Shown: piece by piece, positions 10,822 through 20,520 of the stretch | How the letters are laid out: every line of letters begins with the position of its first letter | Position numbering within the stretch: position 1 is the first letter of the stretch | From: Cercospora beticola | Lineage: Eukaryota > Ascomycota > Dothideomycetes > Mycosphaerellales > Mycosphaerellaceae | NCBI RefSeq assembly: GCF_033473495.1 | Contig: NC_088937.1 | Coordinates: 2,542,001 to 2,606,000, forward strand | Length of the DNA: 64,000 nt | Reading direction: 5' to 3' | Program-made: the position numbers and the translations under genes | Notes under the pieces: generated by a model | Told to the model about the DNA's origin: nothing | Database searches by the model: none | What the model saw: only the letters and a program-made list of their open reading frames with translations

Positions 10822-11565
10822 CTAGAACAACCACACATATGCAAACAAACACCAAATGAAGAAGAAAAACAGAACCCACACCTTCCAACCGACACCCGTC
10901 CGCTCTGCCATCCTCAACATGCTATTCATCGTCCCCCTCAGTCGATTCCTCGCCCCTTCAAACGAATCGTTCATCGAATCCGCAAGTTTCGTACTGTCTC
11001 GGATTTCGTCTCCAATCGCCATCGTGAGCTGCAACAGTTTTAGCCTCTCCCCACCACCCACAGATCCTCCCAAAATATCTCACCTCCTTCAACATCTTCA
11101 CCTTCTTACTCATCTCCCCAGCCTGCTCATCATTCTGACTTTCCAAACTCTCCAACACAGCATCACTATACCTCCCCTTGCGATCCGGCGTCGCAGACCT
11201 GAACCCCGGCGCATCATCATTCTTCTTATCCGTAACCCCATACGGCGAAGAGCCCCCTCCATTCATCGGTCCAGCATTATACGCTCCATAGACATTGCCG
11301 CCTGCGGGCGCGAAATTATCGTTCGCGGCGCCATTCAGCGCATACGGTGAGCCTGTACTGGCATATGGCGGGTTCCTGCTTGAAGAGCGCTGAGGGTTCG
11401 AGGCAGCGGAACCGGGTCGAGAGCGATTTGATGCGGAATCGTAGTTGGAGAAGAGCGCGTTGCGCGCGTCGTTTTGACGGGCGAACCTACGAGTTTGCGA
11501 AGACCTACCGTTAGTTCTTTGGAGTTCTGTTCTCAAGTCGCGAGAGTTGCGTACCGTGAAGCCAT
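10822..11565 (-). CDS. BET1: BET1-type SNARE (ER-Golgi v-SNARE)
   Basis: Exons at 11555-11565, 11084-11486 and 10822-11028 encode 206 residues. The first exon is only 11 nt (MASR split), joined to FARQNDARNALFSNYD, which matches fungal BET1 N-termini. An N/S/P/G-rich, probably disordered stretch follows. The SNARE motif runs from about residue 117 (YSDAVLESLESQNDEQAGEM) to ARNRLRGTMNSMLRMAE and crosses the second intron in phase 0 (KMLKE/LTMAIGDEI). A C-terminal membrane anchor (WVLFFFFIWCLFAYVWLF) ends the protein. BET1 drives fusion of ER-derived COPII vesicles with the Golgi. The Qc-type zero-layer glutamine is expected within the SNARE helix; Q in SLESQNDEQ is near but I did not assign it. 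The N-terminal linker is longer than in yeast BET1. Confidence 0.92.
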
Positions 11566-12301
11566 TTGGCAACTTTGTCTCGGCTGGAAGTGTTGAAGTT
11601 CGGTTTTGTGGACTGCGATTACGTCAGATGGCGCGCGCCAGTTGGCCAACAGGGGCAACAATGAACATTCGCAGCTGAAAGTGCGTTGACTACATTTGGC
11701 AGGATATTCAGTGCTCTGAGATATGCGATGCGAAGACAACAGGACACGTTGATGAACAATTAGGCAGTACTACTATACAATGGGTGTGCCTGAGAGCTAA
11801 GAACGCTGAAATCATCCCTCATCTCTTCTTCAGATATCGCATGAGTGTAGAGGTCAAAAACTTCGCAACGACTCTTCAATGTGTCAATCATATGTAGCAC
11901 GATCGCAGACATGCTGGCCCACACTGGGTTGATTTCACCCTCGCGTGCGTTCGGAACCAGTTGATTCTAGTCATCACACATGTCCTCGTCCTCTTGCGAT
12001 GATTGATGTCGTTTTCATGGATTATTTTGCGGGCACTGTGAAACCTCTCCTTCTTCATCCTCGGCTAGCTCCTAGTTCTTTGGTGGATACCTGAGCAACG
12101 CGTTAGTAATTTACTTTCTATCTCGTTGCTGTGATCATTTCATGGCTTCCTGGTGGCGCGTTGCCTTGAAGCTGAAGCCTGCGTGGAAGCACGCGTCGTG
12201 CTGCCCGTGCTCCCGAACGCTCTCGCCGATTCTAGGTAGGATGCCCCGGGGCATCGCCGTGCTGTCGCACAACGATTGGAAGCGTAATGCCAGAGTCTCA
12301 C
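11566..12301. other. Intergenic between BET1 and the OM14-like gene
   Basis: About 740 bp upstream of BET1 and downstream of the OM14-like gene. No convincing frame was found. A short acidic minus-strand reading near 11990-12070 is broken by a stop and is not called. Confidence 0.4.
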
Positions 12302-13300
12302 TTACTTCTTGAAGAAATATTGTGACACATAGTAGTCACCCACTGCGAACAGACCAACCACGCCTGCCCATGCACCCACGACGTTCCACGTCAGGGTATT
12401 GGACTTGTGCGCACGGTATGCGCCAGTGCCCAGCAGAGCTGCAAGACCAGCAATGGCGACAGCATTGCCGAGTACGACTGGGTTGTTCTGGTTCTTCTCA
12501 GCCCAGTCGCCAGCCTTCTTTGCATCCTTCTCGACTTCCTTTGCGACCTTGCTACCCTCCTTCTTAGCCTTCTCGTAGCCCTCTTGAGCCTTGCCCTTGG
12601 CCTTGTCGAATTCGGCCTCGGCCTTCTTCTCCAGCTTCTTGCCGTCCTTCTTCAAGTCATTTGCGCTCTTCTCTGCAGCATTCTGGAAGTCTCGTGCGTT
12701 CTTGTCGAGCTTATCTCCTGCTTGCTTCGCCTGTTGTCGGAGCTCTTCGGCGCGTTCTTCCGCTTCCTGTTGACCGGCATACGACGAGTCTGATGGCAGA
12801 GACTGGAGGTGTTCGTTCGATGACTTCAGCGATTCGAGAGAGTGTACGCCTGAATCCTCGTGAAGGATCTCTGGAATGGCATCTGGGACCCTGCGATGGC
12901 ATGTTAGTTGCGCAAGGCGCCATGTGAGGCTGGTTACTGAGCAGTGATGCTGGGCGGACGCAACGAGCACAGCTCCGTCGCATCCTGAACCTTGTTGGTT
13001 CACTGACTGTATCCACGATCGTAGTGCGTTCCTGGGCCGTTCGAGCTCTCAATCGCCATGAAGGAGTCATCAGGCGGTATAAAAGCTTTCACGCCGCGCA
13101 GATGAGCAACTGATCGCGAGTTTCGTCAAGCCCAAACACTCGTGCTCAATGGCCTAAGCCCATGCTAAGGGAATACACGTACTTCTATCATGATTGTTAG
13201 AAATGAGCAAAATGTAGTGACGTGGTAGATATCAACTCACCTCTTCGAGAGATTGCTCCTGCTCCTTGCCATGAGGCGCGGCTGCTGCGGCGTAGGACAT
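12302..13300 (-). CDS. OM14-like mitochondrial outer membrane protein
   Basis: The first exon, 13241-13300, reads MSYAAAAAPHGKEQEQSLEE, and the last exon, 12302-12890, reads VPDAIPEILHEDSGVHSL and so on. The MSYA start, acidic middle, long Lys/Glu/Ala amphipathic coiled coil (about 100 residues of KSANDLKKDGKKLEKKAEAE type) and two C-terminal hydrophobic segments (NPVVLGNAVAIAGLAALLGT and LTWNVVGAWAGVVGLFAVGD) fit the fungal OM14 family, an outer-membrane protein that in yeast is a receptor for ribosome-nascent chain complexes. The two exons do not join in phase: the first ends in phase 0 and the last needs two preceding bases. A 47-nt exon at 12938-12984 (DATELCSLRPPSITA plus CA) restores the frame and leaves a 47-nt last intron with a CTAAC branch. 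An alternative is a 2- or 8-nt micro-exon next to the GATAG acceptor near 13183. The internal structure is therefore uncertain. Confidence 0.72.
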
Positions 13301-13654
13301 GTCGTCTGCTTCACTGTTCGGTCGCGCGAGGAACTCGAGCTGGCTGTCGGAAGACACTGGGGTCAAGTCGTCAATTACCGCGTCGTGTGTAGGGAGGCTC
13401 TTTCGATGGTCGCGAGTGCTCACTGAGGTGATAAATGATGGCAGAGCGGGATGCAGAAGTTGGATAGCGTCGTTCACATGCAGCGCTTGCGCAAGGTCGG
13501 AGAGGCAAGAAGACATGCCACACACGTCACTCTTGTGAAGCTCGCAGCTTCACGTCTTGGCGCGACGTCTTTCCGATGATCGCGTCTTCCCTAGCAAGCC
13601 CGACAACCACTTCCGACATCCGATCGACGACCAGGCCAGGCACAGCGCACTACC
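13301..13654. promoter_or_regulatory. Shared divergent promoter, OM14-like / UCH37
   Basis: 354 bp between the start codons of two head-to-head genes. It must hold both leaders and promoters. No specific element was identified. Confidence 0.5.
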
Positions 13655-14680
13655 ATGTCCGGCGGCTGGAACACCATCGAGAGCGATGCCGTACTGCCTT
13701 TCCCACTCCCCGCGCTGATGCACCGCTAATGGCATCAGGGCGTCTTCACCTACCTCATCGAATCGCTGGGCGTCAAGAATGTACAGTTCGAAGAGCTCAT
13801 TTCGCTGGACGCGGAATCACTCCAGCAGCTCAACCCGATAGGAGTCATCTTCCTGTTCAAATATCCCACCGACGAGAAGCCCAAGAAAGATGCTCCACTA
13901 GATGGCGAATTTGACTACGGAGCATTGGAGAATCAAGAAGAGCCAGTCTGGTTTGCAGCGCAGACAATACAGAATGCATGCGGCACACAAGCTCTTCTCA
14001 GCGTTCTTCTCAATAAAGACAACCAGGAAGATGGAGGCGTAGAGATTGGACAAAACTTGAAAGACTTCAAGGAATTCACTGCATCTTTTCCAGCCGAATT
14101 CCGTGGCGAAGCTTTGTCGAATTCAGACCTCATTCGCGAAACACACAACTCCTTCGCCCGATCATCGCCTTTCGTATCCGACGAGACACGGTTAGCGACC
14201 GCCGATGACGATGTCTACCATTTCATCGCCTACACGAGCATCAACAGCACACTCTACGAGCTTGATGGACTTCAGCCTGCACCGATCAGACACGGCGATG
14301 CGGGAGCCTGTCCACCAGAGATCTTCTCTGACGCCGTCATGCCTGTGTTGCAGAAGCGGATAGAACGATACCCACAGACAGAAATCCGCTTCAATCTGCT
14401 CGCGATGTGTGAGGACTTAAGGTCAAGAGCACGAGAGGTTGGTGACCAGGAGTGGCTGGCTAGGGAGGAGCAGAAGAGACGCGACTGGAGGTGGGAGAAC
14501 GCGCTGAGGCGACATAACTTCGTTGGTTTCGTCGGCGAGCTCATGAAAGGCGTTGCTGGGCAGAAGCTCAAAGACGGGACGTACGACAAGTGGATTGAAG
14601 ACGGCAAGGCTGCTACGAAGAAGAGAGTTGAAGATCGGCAGAAGAGAGGACAAGCTAGCGATGAGATGGACATGTCATGA
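13655..14680 (+). CDS. Ubiquitin C-terminal hydrolase UCH37/UCHL5 type
   Basis: Exons 13655-13690 and 13739-14680 are joined in phase 0 across a 48-nt intron and encode 325 residues. The start MSGGWNTIESDA/GVFTYLIESLGVK is typical of UCH37. Catalytic residues read as Q87 (oxyanion) and C93 in AAQTIQNACGTQ, H173 in DDDVYHFIAY and D188 in YELDGLQ. A C-terminal helical extension holds the KEKEEKR-like region (REEQKRRDWRWENALRRHNFVG) that corresponds to the ULD tail, which in other organisms binds the proteasome via RPN13 or the INO80 complex. The enzyme trims ubiquitin chains at the 19S particle. Fungal orthologues exist in filamentous species and fission yeast but not in budding yeast. Confidence 0.94.
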
Positions 14681-15294
14681 GATTGTGTGGAGTGGTCACG
14701 ATGGATTTGGGCCATTTTTGACGCCCGTAAGAGACCGCGCCGACATGTAATGACTTCTGCGCATGTATTGCCGCGCAAGTCTCCAGATTCGAAGCTCAAT
14801 TGCAAAACGTATGAATCCGGAATACCTCATATCAATCTTTGGACGCCGACTGATATAATACAGGACTGCGCTGAGCTACATAGTTTCGAGTTAGAAATGC
14901 TGGTGTACGCTGTCATCGTGGCTGTGGAACGCGGAGCTAACAGTCTGAGCGTATTGTATCGCAGTCTGTGATACTCTTCGCGGGCACTTGCACCGTCGTA
15001 CGATATGTATACTCACATGGCGAATGAGCACGGGCCACCAACTCCTCATTCACACAATGCATTCGGCCCGATAACTTCAAGGAAAGGCAGGTCTTCTGTA
15101 ACTCATCTCTGCATTCAGTAGGAGTCTCGACTTTCTGTCTCTCTCGTCTATCACAACCAGAAAAACCAAAGCTTATGATACAGAAGAAGAACGCCCAAGC
15201 CATATGCGTTTCATGCCTTCACTCACAAAAAGTGAACCAAACCAAATGCCAGCGGGTGTTGTTATGATCTCATTTCTTCTTCAAAACATCGTAT
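14681..15294. other. Convergent intergenic UCH37 / IDH2
   Basis: About 610 bp between two 3' ends. It should contain both polyadenylation regions. No coding or RNA signal was found. Confidence 0.4.
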
Positions 15295-16578
15295 CTACAA
15301 GTTCTTGATAATCGCATCAGCGTACTCGTGCGTCTTAGCCTTGCCTCCAAGATCACCAGTCAAGTATTTGCCCTCGGCCAGAGTCTTGAAGATGGCCTTC
15401 TCAATTTGTGCGGCGTGTTGTGTGAGGTTCATGTGCTGCAACATCATGATGGAGGAGAGGAGCAGGGCAGTTGGGTTGGCGAGGCCCTTGCCTGCGATAT
15501 CGGGAGCGGAACCGTGCACGGCTTCGAAGATGGAGCACTCGTCACCAATGTTTCCGGAAGGAGTGAGACCGAGACCACCGATGAGACCGGCGCACATGTC
15601 GGAGAGAATGTCACCGTAGAGGTTAGGCATGACGAGGACCTTGTCATTGTATGGCAGGGGGTCGGTGACCATCTTCAAGCAGGTGTTGTCGAGCATTTCG
15701 GCGTCGAATTCAACGTTGGGGAACTCCTTGGCGATCTCCTTTGCGAGGTTCAGGAAGAGACCGTCGGACATCTTCATGATGGTGGCCTTGTGCACCACAC
15801 GGACCTTTGGCTTGCCAATGTCTTGTGCGTATTGGAAGGCGAAGCGAAGGACACGCTCGGAGGCTTCTCGGGTGATGAGCTTAATGGATTGCACGACACC
15901 ATCGACCACAACGTGCTCAATACCAGAGTACTCTCCCTCGGTGTTCTCACGAATAAGGTGGATGTTCACATCGTCGTATGGGGTCTTGTAGCCTGCGATG
16001 CTCTTGCAAGGTCGCACGTTGGCGAACAGGTTGAATGTCCTTCGGAGGGTCAGGTTCAGTGAGACGTGACCTTTGCCGATAGGTGTGGCCAGAGGACCCT
16101 TAAGGGCAACGTAGTTTCGTGTGATGGAGTCGATCGCCTCGTCTGGGATGGCGGTCTTGCCGTCCTTTAGGATTGGGGTAACATCGACTGGTTCCCACTT
16201 GATGGGGACGTTCGCGGCGCTGTAAATGTCCTTGACGGATTGCGAGATCTCGGGTCCAATGCCATCACCCTCGATGAGCGATACTGTGTACTTTCCCTAT
16301 CCGTCGCCGTTGCGTGAGTATAAACATTCCTCCTTCTGACATGTGTTCGATTATGCACGTACATCTGAGCCTTTCTGGCCCGGGAATTTAGCGATTCTGT
16401 CCTCGGCAGCGGTGGCATAGCTTCGTGGCGCGAACTGTAGCAGCTAAATTAGTGACTGAAGCTGCCTCGACAGAGCACTGCCAGTCCAGCAAAAGTGGCA
16501 GCGTACTTGAGCAAAAGCTGGTCGCGCAACCTTGAAGCATTGCCGCGGCGCCGCAGCCCGGATTCCCCTCGCCAACAT
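15295..16578 (-). CDS. IDH2: Isocitrate dehydrogenase [NAD] subunit 2, mitochondrial
   Basis: Exons 16507-16578, 16363-16434 and 15295-16296 encode 381 residues, all joined in phase 0. Exon 1 supplies a basic presequence ([20 protein letters not shown]), exon 2 the end of the transit peptide ([14 protein letters not shown]), and exon 3 the catalytic fold beginning [18 protein letters not shown]. Substrate and cofactor motifs include [33 protein letters not shown], the metal-binding [11 protein letters not shown] region and the [13 protein letters not shown] loop. It is the catalytic subunit partner of IDH1 in the allosteric NAD-dependent TCA-cycle enzyme. An ATG at 16542 in another frame was rejected because it gives no transit peptide and the wrong phase at the first intron. 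Confidence 0.96.
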
Positions 16579-17131
16579 CCTTGCGACGGTGTGCAGAAGA
16601 CCACTGCGGAGGCTTCAGTCACTCAATGCGACTGCGGGAGACCGAGAGGGAGCGTGGGTGTGGGAAATGGCGCGGTCGTGAAAAGCAAAGATTAGCAGCA
16701 GTAGCAACAGCTCGCGGGCAACAGACTTCGTGCATGTGCAAAGTCAAGCGACAGCGGATGCCGGAAACGACCGCTGCTGGGCTTGGATGCGCTCTCGTCG
16801 GCATAAAACGGCGGGACTTGATGGTCCATGGAACTTGCGCCGCACACCACGCCGGCCGACGTTCTGCTTTGGTCGTCAAGCCGGTGTGCAGCTACGGTGT
16901 GCTATGGTATTGCTTCACGACCGAGACAAGCACACTTGTGTAGTACAGACGCCGTGCAGCAGGGAGTCGGCGTGTCAATGTATGTGAGGCTGTGACCGGC
17001 CAATCCCAATGCCGCGCGCGTGGAACCTTCGCCTGTGCACATCTCAATCCTGGGACGCGGCCGTGGATAGCTGCTGCTATCGACCTCTCGCCTGCCCGCT
17101 CGCCCTATAGCTGCCTTCGCCCGCGCTCGCC
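16579..17131. promoter_or_regulatory. Divergent promoter region, IDH2 / SEC5
   Basis: 553 bp between head-to-head start codons. The SEC5 side is pyrimidine-rich just before the ATG (tgcccgctcgccc). Short open frames are present, none convincing. Confidence 0.5.
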
Positions 17132-20100
17132 ATGCCCATATCGGCCGACACGGAGCGCGAGCTGCTCAACAAGTACAAGCTCACCTCCCTCTATCCCACC
17201 GAATGGCCGCACCAGGACGATGACGACGAGGACGACGAAGACGAGTCCGATGAGGAACAGACGCCAGTCCGAGCCCACGCCCGAAAGAACTCGCGCTTCC
17301 AGAAGATCGATCGCCATGCCAGTCTGAAGAGCAGCATCACCAGCAAGACCGCTACCAGCGATGCGGGTGTGCAAAAGGACGAGCCGGACGCTCTGGGCGT
17401 GGCCCCCTCGGTAGCCGCAGAGCTGCGCAAGAGAGGACTCCCAGTCGAGGACAATCTGGCGCTCCGCAACAAGTTCATGACCTCCAGCACCACATTCAAT
17501 CCGGCGCTCTACCTGTCCCAGGTGCACCAGCAGGCTAGTACCGAAGACCTGCTGCGCGGGCTCGACTTTCTGAGCAGGAGTATTGAGCAGAAGTCGGCGA
17601 GTCTGAAGGTGTTGGTCGAGAGTAACTTTGAGCGCTTCGTGCGCGCAAAGGCGACGATAGACACGGTATACACGGAAATGAGGACGCAGGGCGTGGAGCC
17701 GTCGCGGCTATCGCAGATGCCTTCGCTCGGCGCAGGCCTACGACCACATTCGCGGCAGACGAGCAAGAATCAGAGTCATTTCAGAAACACCAGCGGTCCC
17801 TTTGGCAGCCAGAACAAAATCCCATACATGGACAAGAAGAAAAATGCGTTGACGAAGGAGTCCGAATATGGCGTGCAGGGCATCAAACAGCCTCTGCAGG
17901 AACTCGCCATCAAAGCGGAAGAGGTCTGGGGCCCTGCGCTCGGTGGTCACGAAAAGGAGGAGACTTTGAAAGCAGTGCTGGGCTCACTGGAGCAACATCG
18001 GGAAATATTCCGCCTCCCGGGAACGGTGTATGAGGCGATCAAGAAGAACGACTACGACTCGGTCGTGGCCGCCTACAGACAGGCGAAGCAGCACGCGGAT
18101 AAGGCTCGCGATATTGCTGCAATTGCCAAAGAGAACGAAATGGAGCTCGGTGATGCGGACGTACAGCAGATCATTGTAACAGCACGAATGTGGTATGCGG
18201 TAAATGACCAGATCAATGATTTCAAGAAGGAGATCTGGAGACGACTGAAGAACTCTCATGGCCGAAGGCCTGCGAGTGTGGCAGAGGAGAGTGATCGAGA
18301 GCTGCACATGGAACTCATCGCCATCCTGCTGCAACTCGGCGCTGAGGAGAACCCCATCTGGGTCTGGATCAACAGTCGCTACCTCTATCTGAAGGACAAG
18401 ATTGCTCGAACATTCGAACGGAGTAGAATTGAGATTGAGATCCAGCGTCGGAGATTGGCCGCCAACACGAGATTTGATGAAATCGCGCTCGCCAAACACC
18501 TTCGTGCTGCCTCTGCTAATAGCACGAATGTCCGCCTTGCTGGTCATGCGACGCGCGATCTCGATACTGAGAACATTCTCTCCTTCTGGGAGAAGGTACA
18601 GAGTTCAGTCAACAGTCTCCTGTCACTGCAGAATGGCATACTGGGCGAAGTTATCGACTGGCATGAAAGTGCACAGTCATTCGTCGATAACAAAGCTCAG
18701 AAAGCATTCCCAACGGCTGTCTTCGCAATGCAGGACTACACGCATCTGCAATTGTCCCAAGAGCATATTGATGCGATCCGTAAGGAAGCGCTTGAAATGG
18801 TCGCCCTGTTACGAGACAACGCCAACGCATTCTTCCAAGATGCCCCTGTGGATGATATAAGCCTGTTGTACAGCCCAATCCCACCGACGCCAATTTCGCC
18901 TGATGCGAAGACACCAATCTCCGGCGTTAAATCGCGAAGCTTTTCCTTCGATCCACAGAACATTCCTGAACCAAGCCCAAAGGTGGGAAACGCATGGGAG
19001 ACGTACGCGTTCTGGCCACCAGGTGCAAATTCCTTGTCCGGCTCCTTCTACCTGTCCCGACTGATTGCCATTACTGGTACTGCGTTCGGAGAGATGGCGG
19101 CTATGAGCACCGTGAAGATGTCCAACGAGCCCGAAAAGCTGAAGAACACCCTTGCAGCGGCACGGGAGCGCTGCATAACTGGCATTTGTGCTTCTTGGAG
19201 CAGTGATGCCGAGAAGTGCAAGGTGCTTGAAAGCTGGACCAGAAGTCCCGAGCGAAGAGATTTGACTCTGCTACCCAGCTACTTTGAGGCTTGGTTCGAC
19301 AAAGTGCTGAGCAACGTGCAGAAGATTGCATACATCTCGGACGCGTCAACTAAGAGTGGCGACGTGATCGTGCCTCCCTCTGCAAAGCTGTTGCAGGCCA
19401 TCCGCAGCACATTCGTGACCAGTCTCTACAAGGGCCTCAATGGAATGGTGGAGAATGCCGAGAGGAGCAACAGAGATGCCTCTGATTTCAACGAGGACGC
19501 GGATCCAGATGGCATCACTATTGCGCGCTACCGCCAGGTTGATATGGACGGCGCAGCAGCACTTGGCTCCGAGCCTCTCAACGCATCGAATCGAAATGAA
19601 CGCATGTTGATCACATTGTCAAATTTGAATCACTTGCGGAGTGAAGTGATACCACAGCTCATCTCGCAATTCGAGTCAGCATTCAGCGTCAAGCTGACGG
19701 AGGAAAGCAAGACCATTAGAGACGTGCTTGCGCAAATTGATGCCCGACTATTCCAAGCCTATGTGAAGCCTCTCGTGGACGACCTTACTGCGACGATCAC
19801 AAACGGAATCGTATCCAAGGGCTGGGAGCCTGCTACACCTCGTCCCATAGACGCTCGAGCATACGTGTACGATGTACTCATTGCACTCGTCCTAGTCCAT
19901 GCGGAGGTCACCTCTGCCACGACCAGCACTCTCACGAATCAGATCTTGAGCTTTATGCTTGAGCAGTGTTCTGTGGCTTTGATCAATGCTTTCAAGCAGC
20001 GAAAGCATTATACTTTGCCCGCTTTGATGCAAGCAACGCTGGATGTTGAGTTCATGGCGCAGACGCTGAACAATTACACAACCGATAGAGCCGGTGAAGT

Positions 20101-20278
20101 GCAGAGTCAGATCTATCTCGCGCTAGATGAACGAACGGATAACGATGCAAGAGCCAAACTACAGGGCGAGTTGCCGGAGATGCGTGGTATTCTTAAGAAG
20201 TTGAGGGAAGGCACAAAGGGCGAGTTTGGATGTTTCAGACGTGAACGAAGAGGGAGGAGAGAGGCGCCGAAGGCATAA
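17132..20278 (+). CDS. SEC5: Exocyst complex component SEC5
   Basis: A single exon encodes 1048 residues. The N-terminus (KYKLTSLYPTEWP) is followed by an acidic run (DDDDEDDEDESDEE, about residues 28-42) and a basic linker. The Sec5 family core begins near residue 135 with LLRGLDFLSRSIEQKSASL, followed by VLVESNFERFVRAKATIDTV. Downstream text is rich in alpha helices, as expected of the helical-rod CATCHR fold. SEC5 is part of the octameric exocyst that tethers secretory vesicles to the plasma membrane at hyphal tips. The length fits filamentous fungal SEC5 (about 1000-1100 residues). A Ser-rich stretch near residue 595-615 (VKSRSFSFDPQNIPEPSPK) could be a phosphorylated loop, which is inference. 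Confidence 0.95.
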   Translation: MPISADTERELLNKYKLTSLYPTEWPHQDDDDEDDEDESDEEQTPVRAHARKNSRFQKIDRHASLKSSITSKTATSDAGVQKDEPDALGVAPSVAAELRKRGLPVEDNLALRNKFMTSSTTFNPALYLSQVHQQASTEDLLRGLDFLSRSIEQKSASLKVLVESNFERFVRAKATIDTVYTEMRTQGVEPSRLSQMPSLGAGLRPHSRQTSKNQSHFRNTSGPFGSQNKIPYMDKKKNALTKESEYGVQGIKQPLQELAIKAEEVWGPALGGHEKEETLKAVLGSLEQHREIFRLPGTVYEAIKKNDYDSVVAAYRQAKQHADKARDIAAIAKENEMELGDADVQQIIVTARMWYAVNDQINDFKKEIWRRLKNSHGRRPASVAEESDRELHMELIAILLQLGAEENPIWVWINSRYLYLKDKIARTFERSRIEIEIQRRRLAANTRFDEIALAKHLRAASANSTNVRLAGHATRDLDTENILSFWEKVQSSVNSLLSLQNGILGEVIDWHESAQSFVDNKAQKAFPTAVFAMQDYTHLQLSQEHIDAIRKEALEMVALLRDNANAFFQDAPVDDISLLYSPIPPTPISPDAKTPISGVKSRSFSFDPQNIPEPSPKVGNAWETYAFWPPGANSLSGSFYLSRLIAITGTAFGEMAAMSTVKMSNEPEKLKNTLAAARERCITGICASWSSDAEKCKVLESWTRSPERRDLTLLPSYFEAWFDKVLSNVQKIAYISDASTKSGDVIVPPSAKLLQAIRSTFVTSLYKGLNGMVENAERSNRDASDFNEDADPDGITIARYRQVDMDGAAALGSEPLNASNRNERMLITLSNLNHLRSEVIPQLISQFESAFSVKLTEESKTIRDVLAQIDARLFQAYVKPLVDDLTATITNGIVSKGWEPATPRPIDARAYVYDVLIALVLVHAEVTSATTSTLTNQILSFMLEQCSVALINAFKQRKHYTLPALMQATLDVEFMAQTLNNYTTDRAGEVQSQIYLALDERTDNDARAKLQGELPEMRGILKKLREGTKGEFGCFRRERRGRREAPKA

Positions 20279-20520
20279 GAGCCAGTGCGTTGTCGTCCAA
20301 GTCGGCATCAATGTCTGGGTAGCAGCGCAAGATTAGCTATGACAATCGTGTAATCCAATGCCTCGCGGCTTATGCATCGACGAGTAGCTTATCATCATTC
20401 CGTCTACATTTGACTTGATTCAAATTATGAGATTTACATAACACTCTCGCATTACTCGTACTGTATTCCAATCATCTACAAGCCACCAACACATCACATC
20501 AAACTTCGTCGAATATCTTC

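Noticed and set aside
15328..16062. Plus-strand 244-codon frame
   Set aside because: It is antisense to IDH2, whose protein is unmistakable; the frame is a codon-bias shadow.
16507..16545. Alternative IDH2 start at an ATG reading [10 protein letters not shown]
   Set aside because: It gives no transit-peptide character and the wrong phase at the first intron; the ATG at 16578 gives a basic presequence and phase 0.
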